DNA of 64,000 bases from Sphingomonas sp. CL5.1 (GCF_013344685.1 NZ_CP050137.1:1368001-1432000); one strand, 5' to 3'. Counted from the first letter of the stretch, positions 9,589-18,308 are shown. A program made the numbers and translations. Notes: generated by a model not told the origin, from the sequence alone.

Positions 9589-10839
9589 ATGTCCAAGCCG
9601 CAGACGGTCCAGCCGTTCATTCCCGCCAATGACGATTTCCTGACGCGCGGCGAGCTTGCCGCGTTGACCCCGGCCGAGCTGATTCGCCGCACCACGGCGC
9701 TGAAGCCGATGTTGGCGGCCCATGCGGCGGAATGCGAGCGGCTGCGCCACCCCATCCCCGCGGTGTGGAACGAGATCCGCAAGACCGGCTGCTTCTATCA
9801 CTTCATCCCGAAGAAATACGGCGGGCTGGAATTCGACGTGGACAGCTTCATCGACGCGATGCTGCCGCTCAGCGAGGGCTGCCCCTCGACCGGCTGGGTG
9901 GCGGCCTTCTGCGTCGAGCACAACTGGATGCTCACGCAATTCCCGGAGGAGTTCCAGGACGAGGTGTTCGGTACGCGCGACGGCGATCGCGTTCCCTATG
10001 TCATCGCGCCGGGCGCCACTGCCCCGCCGGGAAAGGCGGTGCCGGTCGACGGCGGCTATCGCATCAGCGGCCGCTGGAAATGGGGCACCGGGGTGATGCA
10101 CTCCGATTGGGTGATGGTCGCCTGCGCGATCGTCGATGGCCCGGAGAATATCGTGCTGTTCTGCGCGCTGCCGACCGAGCAGGTGACCGTGCTCGACACC
10201 TGGCACATCGACGGCATGGAGGGCACCGGCAGCCATGACCTGCTGATCGAGGATGTCTTCATCCCCGCCTATCGCACGATGGACATGGCGGAGATGCGCG
10301 CCGGCACCGCGCATGGCTCAAGGTTGTACGACAATCCGATCTATCGCCAGCCGATGCTGCCTTTCCTCGGCGTGACGGCGGCGATCTCCGGCGTCGCGGC
10401 GGCGCGGGCGGCGACGGCGCTGTTCCGCGACCAGCTCGCCGAGCGCGTGGTGCACGGCACCAACATCACCCAGTCCGAAAAGCCCGCCGCGCAGATGCGT
10501 CTCGCCAATGCCAGCGTGATGGCGCGCACGGCGGAGCTGCTGCTGCGCGATGCGATCAACACCAACATCGCGCTGGCCCGGCCGGAGCAGCGCGCCGATT
10601 TCGAGCAGCGTTCGCGGATGCGGCTCGAGATCGCGCAGGCGATGGAGCTGTGCCGCCACGCGATCATGATGGTGGCGGAGGCGAGCGGTGCCAGCTCGCA
10701 CCTGCGCAGCAATCCGATGCAGCGCTACCTGCGCGACGTGAACGTGATGTCGAACCACATCGTCTACGACAAGGACGGCGCGGCCGAGCTGCACGGCCGC
10801 GCGCTGATCGGCCTGCCGCCCAACGCGCTGACGTTCTAG
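9589..10839 (+). CDS. Acyl-CoA-dehydrogenase-fold flavin monooxygenase (HsaA/HpaH-like)
   Basis: Oxygenase component of a two-component flavin monooxygenase, 416 residues from an ATG preceded by CAGGAGAG. It has the acyl-CoA dehydrogenase fold used by HsaA (secosteroid phenol hydroxylase), HpaH-type and DszC enzymes: FYHFIPKKYGGLEFD near the N-terminus, CPSTGWVAAF, ISGRWKWGTGVMHSDWVMV for the flavin region, and GSHDLLIEDVFIP. Such enzymes hydroxylate phenolic or related substrates with reduced flavin supplied by a partner; the FMN reductase at 31021-31599 is a candidate. Substrate not readable from sequence. Confidence 0.82.
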   Translation: MSKPQTVQPFIPANDDFLTRGELAALTPAELIRRTTALKPMLAAHAAECERLRHPIPAVWNEIRKTGCFYHFIPKKYGGLEFDVDSFIDAMLPLSEGCPSTGWVAAFCVEHNWMLTQFPEEFQDEVFGTRDGDRVPYVIAPGATAPPGKAVPVDGGYRISGRWKWGTGVMHSDWVMVACAIVDGPENIVLFCALPTEQVTVLDTWHIDGMEGTGSHDLLIEDVFIPAYRTMDMAEMRAGTAHGSRLYDNPIYRQPMLPFLGVTAAISGVAAARAATALFRDQLAERVVHGTNITQSEKPAAQMRLANASVMARTAELLLRDAINTNIALARPEQRADFEQRSRMRLEIAQAMELCRHAIMMVAEASGASSHLRSNPMQRYLRDVNVMSNHIVYDKDGAAELHGRALIGLPPNALTF

Positions 10840-10856
10840 GAGGGCTTGGCCATAAT

Positions 10857-10874
10857 TGATTAGAATGCTAACTA
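10857..10874. promoter_or_regulatory. MarR-type operator, site 3
   Basis: TGATTAG-AATG-CTAACTA, 85 bp upstream of the TonB-dependent receptor start at 10960 and just after the monooxygenase stop. Confidence 0.5.
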
Positions 10875-10959
10875 TACGAAGCCGGGAAGCAGATCAGCCG
10901 CCAGGCGGACGGGCATTGGAACATCGCCCGATCCGCGAAACACAGAGGAGGAGGGTGCC

Positions 10960-13206
10960 GTGAAACTATTCTGGAATCGCCGCATGGGATTGCTGCTCGG
11001 GGCGGCGTTGCCGCTGGTGGCGGGTTACGCGGGCACTGCCGTCGCGCAGGACACGGGAGCCGGGGAAACCACGGCCCAGCAGACCGCCGCGACCGGCAAC
11101 GACATCATCGTCACGGCGACGCGCCGGCCACAGACCTTGCTGGACGTGCCGCTCTCGGTGGCGGTCGTCTCCGGCGATTCGCTGGCGAAGATGGGCACGC
11201 GGCAGTTCAACGATCTCCAGGGCAGCGTCCCCAACCTCCAGATCGACCAGACCAACGGCAATTTCGTCATCAACATGCGCGGTCTCGGCTCGGGCGGCGG
11301 CAACCTGGCGTTCGAGCAGTCGGTCGGCTTCTTCGTCGACGGCGTCTATTCGGGTCGCTCGCGCTCGCTCCAGACCGCGATGATGGATGTGGCGCGCGTC
11401 GAGGTGGTGCGCGGGCCGCAGGGCGCATTGTTCGGCAAGAACACCGACGCCGGCGCGATCAGCGTCATCACCGCCGCGCCGACCCGCGATTTCGAGGGCC
11501 GCGTCAGCGCCGGCTACGAATTCGAGAATCAGGGCTGGAACGCCGAGGGCTATCTTTCCGGCCCGATCACCGACAGCCTCTCGGCCCGCCTCAGCGCGCA
11601 GGGCGGCCATGCCGGTGGCTATATGTACAACCGCGCGACCAAGACGGACGACAACAGCAACGATTATCTCGGCCTGCGCGGGCAATTGCTGTTCGAGCCG
11701 ATGAAGGGCATGTCGGCCAAGCTGAAGGTCGAATACGGCAAGAACAATTACAACGGCAACAACCTCGCCTATAACGGGCTGGGCACCAGCGTCGTCGCCA
11801 ATGCGATCCGCGCGATCGACGCGCCCTACGGCGGCGCGATCGAGACGCCGAGCTTCACCCGCATCCAGTCCTCGCCCTATGGCCGGGGTTTCTCGCGCAC
11901 CGAGAACTGGAACGTCACGCTGACGACCGATACCGATCTCGGCGGTGGCGTGAAGCTGACGACGATCACCGGCTATCAGCATATCAAGGCACGGACCAAC
12001 ACCGATATCGATGTCAGCCCGCTCACGCTGGTCGATAACCTGCATACCGAGAGCACGACGCAATTGTCGGAGGAGGCGCGGGTTTCCGCCTCGATCGGCA
12101 AGCTGTCGCTGATCGCTGGCCTGCAATATTATTATGCCCAGTCGCATATCGTTCAGGGGGTTTACTGGAACAATCCGGGAATCGCGCTGCCGCTGTTCGT
12201 CGGTAACTCGATTTTGCCGTTCGATCAGAAGAGCGAGTCCATCTCGCCCTTCTTGGCCGGCAATCTGGAGATACTGCCGGGCCTGACGATCGACGGCAGC
12301 GTCCGCTACAGCGACGAGACCAAGCAGGCGCGGATGCAGCAGCTGCCTGGCGGCCCGTCGGCATTCCTGGCCTATGACATCCGTGGCCGCCGCCACGAGA
12401 AATTGTGGGATTATTCGGGCAAGGTCAGCTACAAGTTCAACCAGCGCGGGCAGGTCTACGTCAGCTACGCGACCGGCAGCAAGGGCGGCGGCTTCGTCGC
12501 GAACGACACCCAGCTTGGCAGGACCGGCAAATATCAGTTCGATCCCGAGCGCGCGCGCTCGTGGGAGGCGGGCCTCAAGCTGCGCGGGGAGGGGGGCCTG
12601 TATGACCTCAATCTCGCGGTGTTCAACACCAACTTCGACAATCTTCAGGTCTCATCGTTCAACGGCGTGAACTTCGTCACCGGCAATGCCGCGAAGGTGC
12701 GGTCGCGCGGCGTGGAACTGGAAGGCGATCTCCGGCCGGTTTCGTTCTTCAGCGTCGGCGGGAACGTCGCGTTGCTGGACGCGAAGTATCAGAGCTATCT
12801 GGGGCCGTGCATTTATAACGCAAGCTGCCCGCTGGGCTATTCGGACCTCAGCGGCTATCGCCTGACGCGCGCGCCGAAGTGGAAATGGACCGCCTATGCG
12901 CAGGTCGATACGCCGCTAAGCGACGCGCTCCAGTTCAGCGCGCGCGGGCAGGTCAATTACACCGGCCTCACCAATTATCAGGATACGCAGAATCCGGCGA
13001 CGATGATGCCGGCCTATACCACCGTCGACGCGCGCGTCGCGGTGACGAACAAGGCGCAGGGCTGGGATGTCGCGCTGATCGGCCGCAATCTCACCAACAC
13101 CATAAGCTGGAGCCAGGCGTTCGGCCTCCCGGAGATCGCCGGCGCGACGGGCATCTTCATCAATCCGGGGCGGACGATCACCCTGCAGGTATCCAAGAAC
13201 TTCTGA
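10960..13206 (+). CDS. TonB-dependent outer-membrane receptor (1)
   Basis: Outer-membrane active importer, 748 residues, starting at a GTG after a strong GAGGAGGAGGG ribosome site. A signal peptide ends near AVAQD. The TonB-box region is followed by a plug domain (DVPLSVAVVSGDSLAKMG, VEVVRGPQGALFGKNTDAGA) and a 22-strand barrel that ends in the aromatic F of QVSKNF. The motif GPQGALFGKNTDAG is typical of the large sphingomonad receptor group found near catabolic genes. It probably imports the island's substrate (inference from the shared operator). A terminator follows at 13224-13260. Confidence 0.93.
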   Translation: MKLFWNRRMGLLLGAALPLVAGYAGTAVAQDTGAGETTAQQTAATGNDIIVTATRRPQTLLDVPLSVAVVSGDSLAKMGTRQFNDLQGSVPNLQIDQTNGNFVINMRGLGSGGGNLAFEQSVGFFVDGVYSGRSRSLQTAMMDVARVEVVRGPQGALFGKNTDAGAISVITAAPTRDFEGRVSAGYEFENQGWNAEGYLSGPITDSLSARLSAQGGHAGGYMYNRATKTDDNSNDYLGLRGQLLFEPMKGMSAKLKVEYGKNNYNGNNLAYNGLGTSVVANAIRAIDAPYGGAIETPSFTRIQSSPYGRGFSRTENWNVTLTTDTDLGGGVKLTTITGYQHIKARTNTDIDVSPLTLVDNLHTESTTQLSEEARVSASIGKLSLIAGLQYYYAQSHIVQGVYWNNPGIALPLFVGNSILPFDQKSESISPFLAGNLEILPGLTIDGSVRYSDETKQARMQQLPGGPSAFLAYDIRGRRHEKLWDYSGKVSYKFNQRGQVYVSYATGSKGGGFVANDTQLGRTGKYQFDPERARSWEAGLKLRGEGGLYDLNLAVFNTNFDNLQVSSFNGVNFVTGNAAKVRSRGVELEGDLRPVSFFSVGGNVALLDAKYQSYLGPCIYNASCPLGYSDLSGYRLTRAPKWKWTAYAQVDTPLSDALQFSARGQVNYTGLTNYQDTQNPATMMPAYTTVDARVAVTNKAQGWDVALIGRNLTNTISWSQAFGLPEIAGATGIFINPGRTITLQVSKNF

Positions 13207-13223
13207 GCGGGCGGAAGAAAGAA

Positions 13224-13260
13224 GGGGCGGGTCGCGATTGCGCGGCCCGCCCCTTTTTCT
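13224..13260 (+). terminator. Rho-independent terminator between convergent genes
   Basis: A 13-bp GC-rich stem (13224-13236 with 13241-13253, one G-U pair), 4-nt loop ATTG, then TTTTTCT. It ends the TonB receptor transcript. The left flank AAGAAAGAA gives a T-rich tail on the other strand, so it may also stop the sulfatase operon arriving from the right. Confidence 0.85.
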
Positions 13261-13280
13261 TGTCCGTCGCGGACGAGCGG

Positions 13281-15017
13281 TCAGCTCGTCCGGTTGGTGA
13301 CCTGATACTGCCCCTTGTAGAGCGCGCCGTCGTCCACGCCGACTTCGCGCGCGATCAGGTCGTTGGTCATCTTGCTGAGCCGCAGGATCAGCGCGCGATT
13401 CCTGTCGCGATTGGCCGGGCTGGCGAGATTGACGATCTCGTCGGGATCGCGGAGCGTGTCGTACAGCTCCAGATCGTTGAGGCGCAGCAGCGTCTCCCAA
13501 CTCGTCGGGATATGATGCTGGTCGGGCGCGAAATAGCGCGCGAACTTGTAGCGGCCGTCGAACGCGCCGCGATACAGCCGGCGCAGCGCGATGTCCGGCG
13601 CGGGCAGCGGCTTCACATTCTCCACCCCCGGCGGCACGTCGGGCTGGTTCCAGCCATAAGCGACCGCATAGTTGAGCAGCGATCCCTGCCGGTCGCGCTC
13701 GGTGCGCGCGTCGGGCTTGAAGGCGGCGGGGGAGAGGTCGAACCCCTTGAGCTGCGGATGGCGCGACGCTCGCGTCGCCGCATCGACTCCGGCGAGCCCC
13801 AGCACCGTCGGCGCGAGGTCCAGCGTGGTGCCCAGCGCGGCGGTCTGCTGCCCCTTCATGCCCCGCGGATGCGCGATCACGAAGGGGACGCCGATGTCCT
13901 CCTTGTAGACCGTGCCCGCCTTCTGGCGCAGGCCGTGCGCGCCGCCGCGCTCGCCATGGTCGGAGGTGTAGATGACGATCGTGTCGTCGATCTGCCCGCT
14001 TTCCTCCAGCGCCCGCATCACCGTCGCGACGTGGCGGTCGACGTCGAGGATGCAGTTGAAATAATAATTCTGGAAACGTTGCCACGCCGCCTCGTCGGCA
14101 TGATCGAGCTTGCCGTAGAACGCCCATGAGGCCGCCCGGATCGCGGCATGGGCGTGGGGCTTGGTGGAAAGATCGTCCTCATAGAAGCTCTTGGGCAGCG
14201 GCGCCTTCCAGTCGGTTTCGTACACCGGATGGCCGGGTGCGGGGAACAGCGGCGCGATCAGGTTGGGCCGGGCGCGCGTCTTCTCGCCGTCGCCGCGCGC
14301 GTCGAAGAACATGATGTCGTGCGGATTGACGAAATTGACCGCCATGAACCACGGCTTGTCGCCCGCCTTGCCCGCGTCGAACGCTTCCAGCATGTTGACG
14401 GCCTCGGCGGCGGTGGTGCCGTCGTCCATGAAGCCCTGCCACGTCAGGCCGACGCGCTCGCCGTTGAAATTATAGTCGGAGAAGCCGAACGGCTCGAGCA
14501 GGTTGTCGCCGCGCGGATATTCGATCTTGCGCTCCGAAACCTGCGGCAGCTCGATGTCGGAGAGGTGCCACTTGCCCTTGTAGGCGGTGTAATAGCCCGC
14601 CTCGCGCAGCATGTGGCCGATCGTCGGCAGGTCCTTGCGCAGCTCCGGGAAGGGCTGGCTGTTCGGGTTGAGATAGACGCCGTTCTGCTGCGTGTGCTGC
14701 CCGGTGTACATCACCGCGCGCGACGGGCCGCACGGGTTGGTGTTGATGAGGTAATTGTCGAAGGAGACGCCCCGGCGGCGCACCATGTCCTGCCCCGGCA
14801 GCGGCACCGTCTTCGGCACGTCGGCCCAGGAGCGCTGCTGGTCGGTGACGATGAGCAGGATGTTGTGGCGCCCGTCGGTGCGACGTTCGCGGCGCGGGCG
14901 TCCGGCCGGCGCGGGGGCGGCCTCCGCCGGCTTCGTCATCGATGCGGTCGCGGCGATCGCCGCCGCGCCGCCGGCGCCCGCCAGCAGCGTGCGCCGGTTG
15001 ACGTTGTTGTTGCCCAT
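13281..15017 (-). CDS. Sulfatase (formylglycine type), Tat-exported
   Basis: Type I sulfatase, about 578 residues, hydrolysing a sulfate ester. I start at the ATG at 15017, which follows GGAGGAG; the ATG at 15032 overlaps that ribosome site. The N-terminus NVNRRTLLAGAGG is a twin-arginine signal, so the enzyme acts in the periplasm. Metal ligands are visible in IVTDQQR (residues 57-62), the formylglycine Cys is C96 in NPCGPSRA, and a late DHGERGGAHG supplies further ligands. It lies 78 bp downstream of the MetE-like gene in the same direction. Maturation needs a formylglycine-generating enzyme, not seen in this window. The substrate may be an aryl or alkyl sulfate (inference). Confidence 0.9.
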   Translation of the reverse strand: MGNNNVNRRTLLAGAGGAAAIAATASMTKPAEAAPAPAGRPRRERRTDGRHNILLIVTDQQRSWADVPKTVPLPGQDMVRRRGVSFDNYLINTNPCGPSRAVMYTGQHTQQNGVYLNPNSQPFPELRKDLPTIGHMLREAGYYTAYKGKWHLSDIELPQVSERKIEYPRGDNLLEPFGFSDYNFNGERVGLTWQGFMDDGTTAAEAVNMLEAFDAGKAGDKPWFMAVNFVNPHDIMFFDARGDGEKTRARPNLIAPLFPAPGHPVYETDWKAPLPKSFYEDDLSTKPHAHAAIRAASWAFYGKLDHADEAAWQRFQNYYFNCILDVDRHVATVMRALEESGQIDDTIVIYTSDHGERGGAHGLRQKAGTVYKEDIGVPFVIAHPRGMKGQQTAALGTTLDLAPTVLGLAGVDAATRASRHPQLKGFDLSPAAFKPDARTERDRQGSLLNYAVAYGWNQPDVPPGVENVKPLPAPDIALRRLYRGAFDGRYKFARYFAPDQHHIPTSWETLLRLNDLELYDTLRDPDEIVNLASPANRDRNRALILRLSKMTNDLIAREVGVDDGALYKGQYQVTNRTS

Positions 15018-15040
15018 GAGCCTCTCCTCCATATCCGGTT

Positions 15041-15063
15041 CCCCGGCCGTGCGCCGGCCGGGG
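15041..15063. other. Hairpin between MetE-like and sulfatase genes
   Basis: A perfect 9-bp GC stem (CCCCGGCCG and its complement) with a 5-nt loop lies in the 78-bp gap. There is no T-tract, so it may affect relative expression or mRNA stability within the operon rather than terminate. Confidence 0.4.
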
Positions 15064-15095
15064 AGAAACAGCGCGTGCGTGATCGTGCGCGCGGT

Positions 15096-16145
15096 TCAGC
15101 CCGCGCCAAGCTCCTTGCGGACGATCCGCGTGCCCTCGACCATCGCGGCGAGCTTGGCGAAAGCGACCTCGCGCGAATGGTATTTCATGCCGCAATCGGG
15201 CGCGATCCACAGCCGGTCGGCGGATACGTGGCGCAGCGCCTCGCGGATGCGCGAGGCGATCAGCTCGGCCGGCTCGATCTCGTTGTGCGACAGGTCGAGC
15301 ACGCCGTACATGATGATCTTGTCGGGCAGCTCGGCGAGGATCGACGGGTCCAGCCCCGGCTGCGCCGCCTCGACCGAGATGACGTCGATGCGCGAGCGGT
15401 TCAGCTCGGTCAGGAAGTCATAGGCCTTGGGCTTGGCCGCCTGATTGCCGTGCACCAGCGCATAGCCGAAGCAGATGTGCAGCGCGGTGGTGCCGGTCAC
15501 GCCGTCCAGCGCGCGGTCGATCGCGGCGAGCGCATAGTCGCGCGCGTCGGCCGCCCGCGCCTGGAGATACGGCTCGTCGAGCTGCACCACGTCGACCCCG
15601 GCGGCGAACAGGTCCCTGATCTCGGCGTTGACCGCGTCGGCATAGTCCATCGCGAGGTCGGCGTCGGTCTGGTAATAATCGTTCTGCGCCTGCTTGGTCA
15701 TCGTGAACGGGCCGGGCAGCGTGAGCTTCACCGGCTTCGACGAATGGCGCTTGAGGAACTCGGCGTCCTGCACCTCGATCCCGCCGATGCGGCGGATCGG
15801 GCCGGCGACGCGCGGCGCCGGGTTGGGCTTGCCGGTGCGGTCCATCGCCACGCCGGGATTGTCGATGTCGATCCCGCTCAGCGCGTTGGCGAGGCGATTG
15901 GAATAGCTCTCGCGCCGCATCTCGCCGTCGCCGACGATGTCGATCCCGGCCAGCTCCTGATCGCGGATCGCGACGAGGGTCGCGGCTTCCTGCGCATCGG
16001 CCAGCCACGGTTCGGGGATGCGCCACAATTCCTGCGCGCGGGTGCGCGGCGGCAGGCTCGCCTTCAGCCGCTCTCGGTCGATCAGCCAGTCGGGCTGGGG
16101 ATAGCTGCCCACGATCGTCGTCGGCAGGAGGATGTCGTTGGCCAT
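15096..16145 (-). CDS. Short MetE-like zinc methyl/alkyl transferase
   Basis: 349-residue homologue of the C-terminal catalytic half of cobalamin-independent methionine synthase. All four expected zinc ligands are present: H223 and C225 in ALHICFGY, E259 in ISVEAAQ, and C318 in APDCGMKY. The N-terminus has TTIVGSYPQPDW and GDGEMRRE, as in MetE barrels. It lacks the N-terminal MetE half and sits in a catabolic island, so methionine synthesis is unlikely. Relatives include epoxyalkane:coenzyme M transferase and many uncharacterised proteins, so it may move a methyl or alkyl group to or from a thiol, for example in demethylation (inference). An operator lies directly upstream at 16176-16193. Confidence 0.82.
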   Translation of the reverse strand: MANDILLPTTIVGSYPQPDWLIDRERLKASLPPRTRAQELWRIPEPWLADAQEAATLVAIRDQELAGIDIVGDGEMRRESYSNRLANALSGIDIDNPGVAMDRTGKPNPAPRVAGPIRRIGGIEVQDAEFLKRHSSKPVKLTLPGPFTMTKQAQNDYYQTDADLAMDYADAVNAEIRDLFAAGVDVVQLDEPYLQARAADARDYALAAIDRALDGVTGTTALHICFGYALVHGNQAAKPKAYDFLTELNRSRIDVISVEAAQPGLDPSILAELPDKIIMYGVLDLSHNEIEPAELIASRIREALRHVSADRLWIAPDCGMKYHSREVAFAKLAAMVEGTRIVRKELGAG

Positions 16146-16175
16146 ATCACCCCTTAAGGAAAGGAGCGAGAAGGA

Positions 16176-16193
16176 TACTTAGCAATGTAAGTG
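16176..16193. promoter_or_regulatory. MarR-type operator, site 4
   Basis: TACTTAG-CAAT-GTAAGTG, 30 bp upstream of the MetE-like start. The ribosome site AAGGAG lies between the operator and the gene. Confidence 0.6.
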
Positions 16194-16249
16194 ACTGCAA
16201 GCGCGGAAGCGGCCGGGAGGCGCCGTGCCTCCCGGCTTTTCGGGCGCGG

Positions 16250-16870
16250 TTACTTGGCGTGCGCCATTTCGGCGACGTCGTTCTGGGCGAGCGCCTTCTG
16301 GACGATCATGCCCTCCTTCTTGATGCCGTCCGCGGTCACGGGATCGTGGGCTACGTCGGCGTCGGTGAACTCCTTGGTCCACGCCGCGAACTCGAGGCAG
16401 ACACCGTCGGGATCGAAGAAATAGACCGAGCGGACGAACACGTCGTCGTGCATGTGGTCGGCGGTCTGGGTCTCCGAATTGTCGTGATTGAGGATCTTGG
16501 TGACCTCGATCCCCTTGGACTTCAGCCGGTCGTAATATTCGTCGAACTTCTCGGCCGGCACGTTGAACGCGATATGGTTCATCGATCCGTGCGCGGACAT
16601 GAAATTGCCCAGCGTCGGCAGCGCGGCCGGCGCGGAGATGCCGGGATGCGCTTCCGGCGCGCCGGAGAACCAGAAGAAGGCGAGGCTGTCACCATTGCCC
16701 ATGTCGAAGAAGAAATGCTGCCCGCGATTGCCCGGCAGGTCGATCGTCTTGACCAGCGGCATGCCGAGCACGTCGCGGTAGAATTCAACTGTCCTGGCCA
16801 TGTCCTTGCAGACCAGCGCCAGATGGTTGACGCCCTTGAATTCGAACTGGGTGTTGGTGGCCGGCATCAT
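16250..16870 (-). CDS. VOC-family protein (glyoxalase / extradiol dioxygenase fold)
   Basis: 206-residue vicinal-oxygen-chelate protein, starting at tandem ATGs (16870 or 16867) after GAGGAG. Candidate metal ligands are His in GVNHLALVCKD, His in MNHIAFNVP and Glu in VCLEFAAW. The two beta-alpha-beta-beta-beta modules are preceded by FYRDVLGMPL. This could be a single-domain extradiol ring-cleavage dioxygenase, a glyoxalase or an isomerase; the sequence alone does not decide. The last 40 residues extend beyond the usual VOC core. It lies downstream of the CMD gene across a long palindrome. Confidence 0.82.
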   Translation of the reverse strand: MMPATNTQFEFKGVNHLALVCKDMARTVEFYRDVLGMPLVKTIDLPGNRGQHFFFDMGNGDSLAFFWFSGAPEAHPGISAPAALPTLGNFMSAHGSMNHIAFNVPAEKFDEYYDRLKSKGIEVTKILNHDNSETQTADHMHDDVFVRSVYFFDPDGVCLEFAAWTKEFTDADVAHDPVTADGIKKEGMIVQKALAQNDVAEMAHAK

Positions 16871-17003
16871 CCGTCTCCTCTTGTGCCATCGTCCGGGCCG
16901 CGCACCGGCGCGATCCGGGAGAATCTTTCAGGGAAGGCCGGGTCGCCGGTGGGGCCGAAACGACTCGCTTCCTTCCCGTTCTGCTTCCGCGACCATAGCC
17001 CGG

Positions 17004-17042
17004 ATCGCGATAATCGTCAAATATATTGACGGTTATCGCGAT
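17004..17042. promoter_or_regulatory. 39-bp near-perfect palindrome between CMD and VOC genes
   Basis: Two 17-nt arms, ATCGCGATAATCGTCAA and TTGACGGTTATCGCGAT, pair with one T/G exception around the 5-nt centre ATATA. The right arm overlaps the last codons of the CMD gene. Each arm contains the palindrome ATCGCGAT. No T-tract follows on either strand, so an operator for a dimeric or tetrameric repressor, or an mRNA-processing hairpin, fits better than a terminator. It differs from the 18-bp MarR-type motif. Confidence 0.6.
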
Positions 17043-17674
17043 GGCCGCGCGCTGAGGAAGTCGGCGGCGTTGAAGCCCTCCGGCGCGGCGATCTCGACGA
17101 TCGGCTCCTCGCGATCGTCATATTCCATGCGCAGCGCGCGGGTGATCACCGCGTGCATGTCGTAAAGGCAGGTGATGTAGGTGAATTCGAAGATCTGCTC
17201 GTCGTCCCAGAAGGTCCTGAGCTTGTCGAACACCTGCTGCGGCACGCGCCCGCCGGCCTGCGCGAGGCAATCGGCATAGGCCAGCACCGCGCGCTCCTGC
17301 TCGTCGAAGCAATCGGCGACCGTCCAGTACGGGATCGCCGCGATCTTCTCGTCGCTGACGCCCAGCCCGCGCAGCGACTTGCAATGTTGCGAGAAGACGA
17401 ACTGGCTGCCCTTCACCCAGCCCGCGCGGGTCTGCCCCAGCTCGCGCAGCACTGGCGAGATGCGCCGGCTCGGGTGGCGATAGACCGCGAAGCCGTCCAC
17501 CGCGTGCTTGAAGATATCGGGCGCGAGCGCATAGACCGTCCACCAGTCGCCCGGCGTGCCGGTCGCGGTGCCCGGCTCGCTCACCGGATCGCGGTCGCCG
17601 AACAGGCGGTTGTAATAAGCGAGCACCGTCTCGTCGGTGACCTCGCCGCGCGGCACCTGGCGCAGAACCGGCAT
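17033..17674 (-). CDS. Carboxymuconolactone-decarboxylase-like / AhpD-fold protein
   Basis: 213-residue helical protein resembling the CMD/AhpD superfamily. The core is FVFSQHCKSLRGLGVSDEKI followed by a helix with LAYADCLAQAGGRVP. The usual CxxC pair is reduced: only the second Cys (QHCKS) is seen, so peroxidase activity of AhpD type is doubtful. Longer relatives occur in aromatic degradation clusters. Start ATG at 17674 lies 12 nt after the NTF2-like gene, so the two are co-transcribed. Reaction unknown. Confidence 0.75.
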   Translation of the reverse strand: MPVLRQVPRGEVTDETVLAYYNRLFGDRDPVSEPGTATGTPGDWWTVYALAPDIFKHAVDGFAVYRHPSRRISPVLRELGQTRAGWVKGSQFVFSQHCKSLRGLGVSDEKIAAIPYWTVADCFDEQERAVLAYADCLAQAGGRVPQQVFDKLRTFWDDEQIFEFTYITCLYDMHAVITRALRMEYDDREEPIVEIAAPEGFNAADFLSARPSR

Positions 17675-17686
17675 CGTCTCGTCTCC

Positions 17687-18079
17687 TCAGGCGTTGGCGA
17701 ACTTGCGGAATTCGGCGACGTGCGCCGAATCGAAATATTCGTCGAGCCGGGTGATGAGGCCGTTCTCCACCCGGCAGACGATGCAGCACGGCAGCCGCAC
17801 CGCGACGCCGTCATGCGTGCGGTTGCCCTGGAGCACGTGCTGCTGGACGAAGCCGCCGGGGAAGACGGCGACCTGCCGGTCGGCATAGCGGCGGTTGCCG
17901 ATCCGCGCGACCATGCCGGACAGCGTTATTGCGGTGTCGGCGGGGGTGACGATGACCTCGTCGGTATTGTGCCAGATCTCGGCGTCCGGCGTGAAGCAGG
18001 CCTGCATGGCGGCGATGTCGCCCTGCTCGATCGCGTCGAAGAAGCCCTTGATGAAGGCGCGCATCTCGGTTTCGGACAT
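17687..18079 (-). CDS. NTF2-like (SnoaL/ketosteroid-isomerase fold) protein
   Basis: About 130 residues from the ATG at 18079, preceded by GGAGAGA. The pattern FIKGFFDAIEQGDIAAMQACFTPDAEIWHN, seen at residues 10-38, is the SnoaL-like cone-barrel entry; the end has ITRLDEYFDSAHV. Proteins of this fold act as isomerases, hydratases, cyclases or small-molecule binders in degradation pathways. It is the first gene of a leftward unit with CMD and possibly VOC, and operator site 5 lies upstream. Confidence 0.78.
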   Translation of the reverse strand: MSETEMRAFIKGFFDAIEQGDIAAMQACFTPDAEIWHNTDEVIVTPADTAITLSGMVARIGNRRYADRQVAVFPGGFVQQHVLQGNRTHDGVAVRLPCCIVCRVENGLITRLDEYFDSAHVAEFRKFANA

Positions 18080-18151
18080 TCTCTCTCCTGTCGCTTCGAT
18101 CCACCGACGCAGCGAGGGGTGTCGCATCCGGCCGGTCCATCCTGCGCGCAA

Positions 18152-18169
18152 TGCTTAGATAGGTAAGGA
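18152..18169. promoter_or_regulatory. MarR-type operator, site 5
   Basis: TGCTTAG-ATAG-GTAAGGA, 72 bp upstream of the NTF2-like start. The left half matches well and the right half only partly. Confidence 0.45.
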
Positions 18170-18277
18170 TGACTGTCAACGGCTTTGCCGTCCGCCGGGT
18201 CGGCGGCGATCGGCACGCGGCCAAAAAAACGGCGCGGCGGCCCGGCAATGGGTCGCGCACGCCGCCGCAGGGAAACG

Positions 18278-18300
18278 CCCCCTCCCGGTTAGGGAGAGGG
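18278..18300 (-). terminator. Terminator-like hairpin after TonB receptor 2
   Basis: A 9-bp stem (18278-18286 with 18292-18300, one G-U pair) with a 5-nt loop lies 8 bp past the receptor stop on its strand. The run after it is only CGTTTCC, so it is a weak terminator candidate. Confidence 0.5.
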
Positions 18301-18308
18301 CAGGGGGA

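Noticed and set aside
14148..16157. A 669-codon plus-strand frame opposite the sulfatase and MetE-like genes
   Set aside because: The opposite strand encodes proteins with complete catalytic motifs; this frame has low-complexity composition and no start signal.
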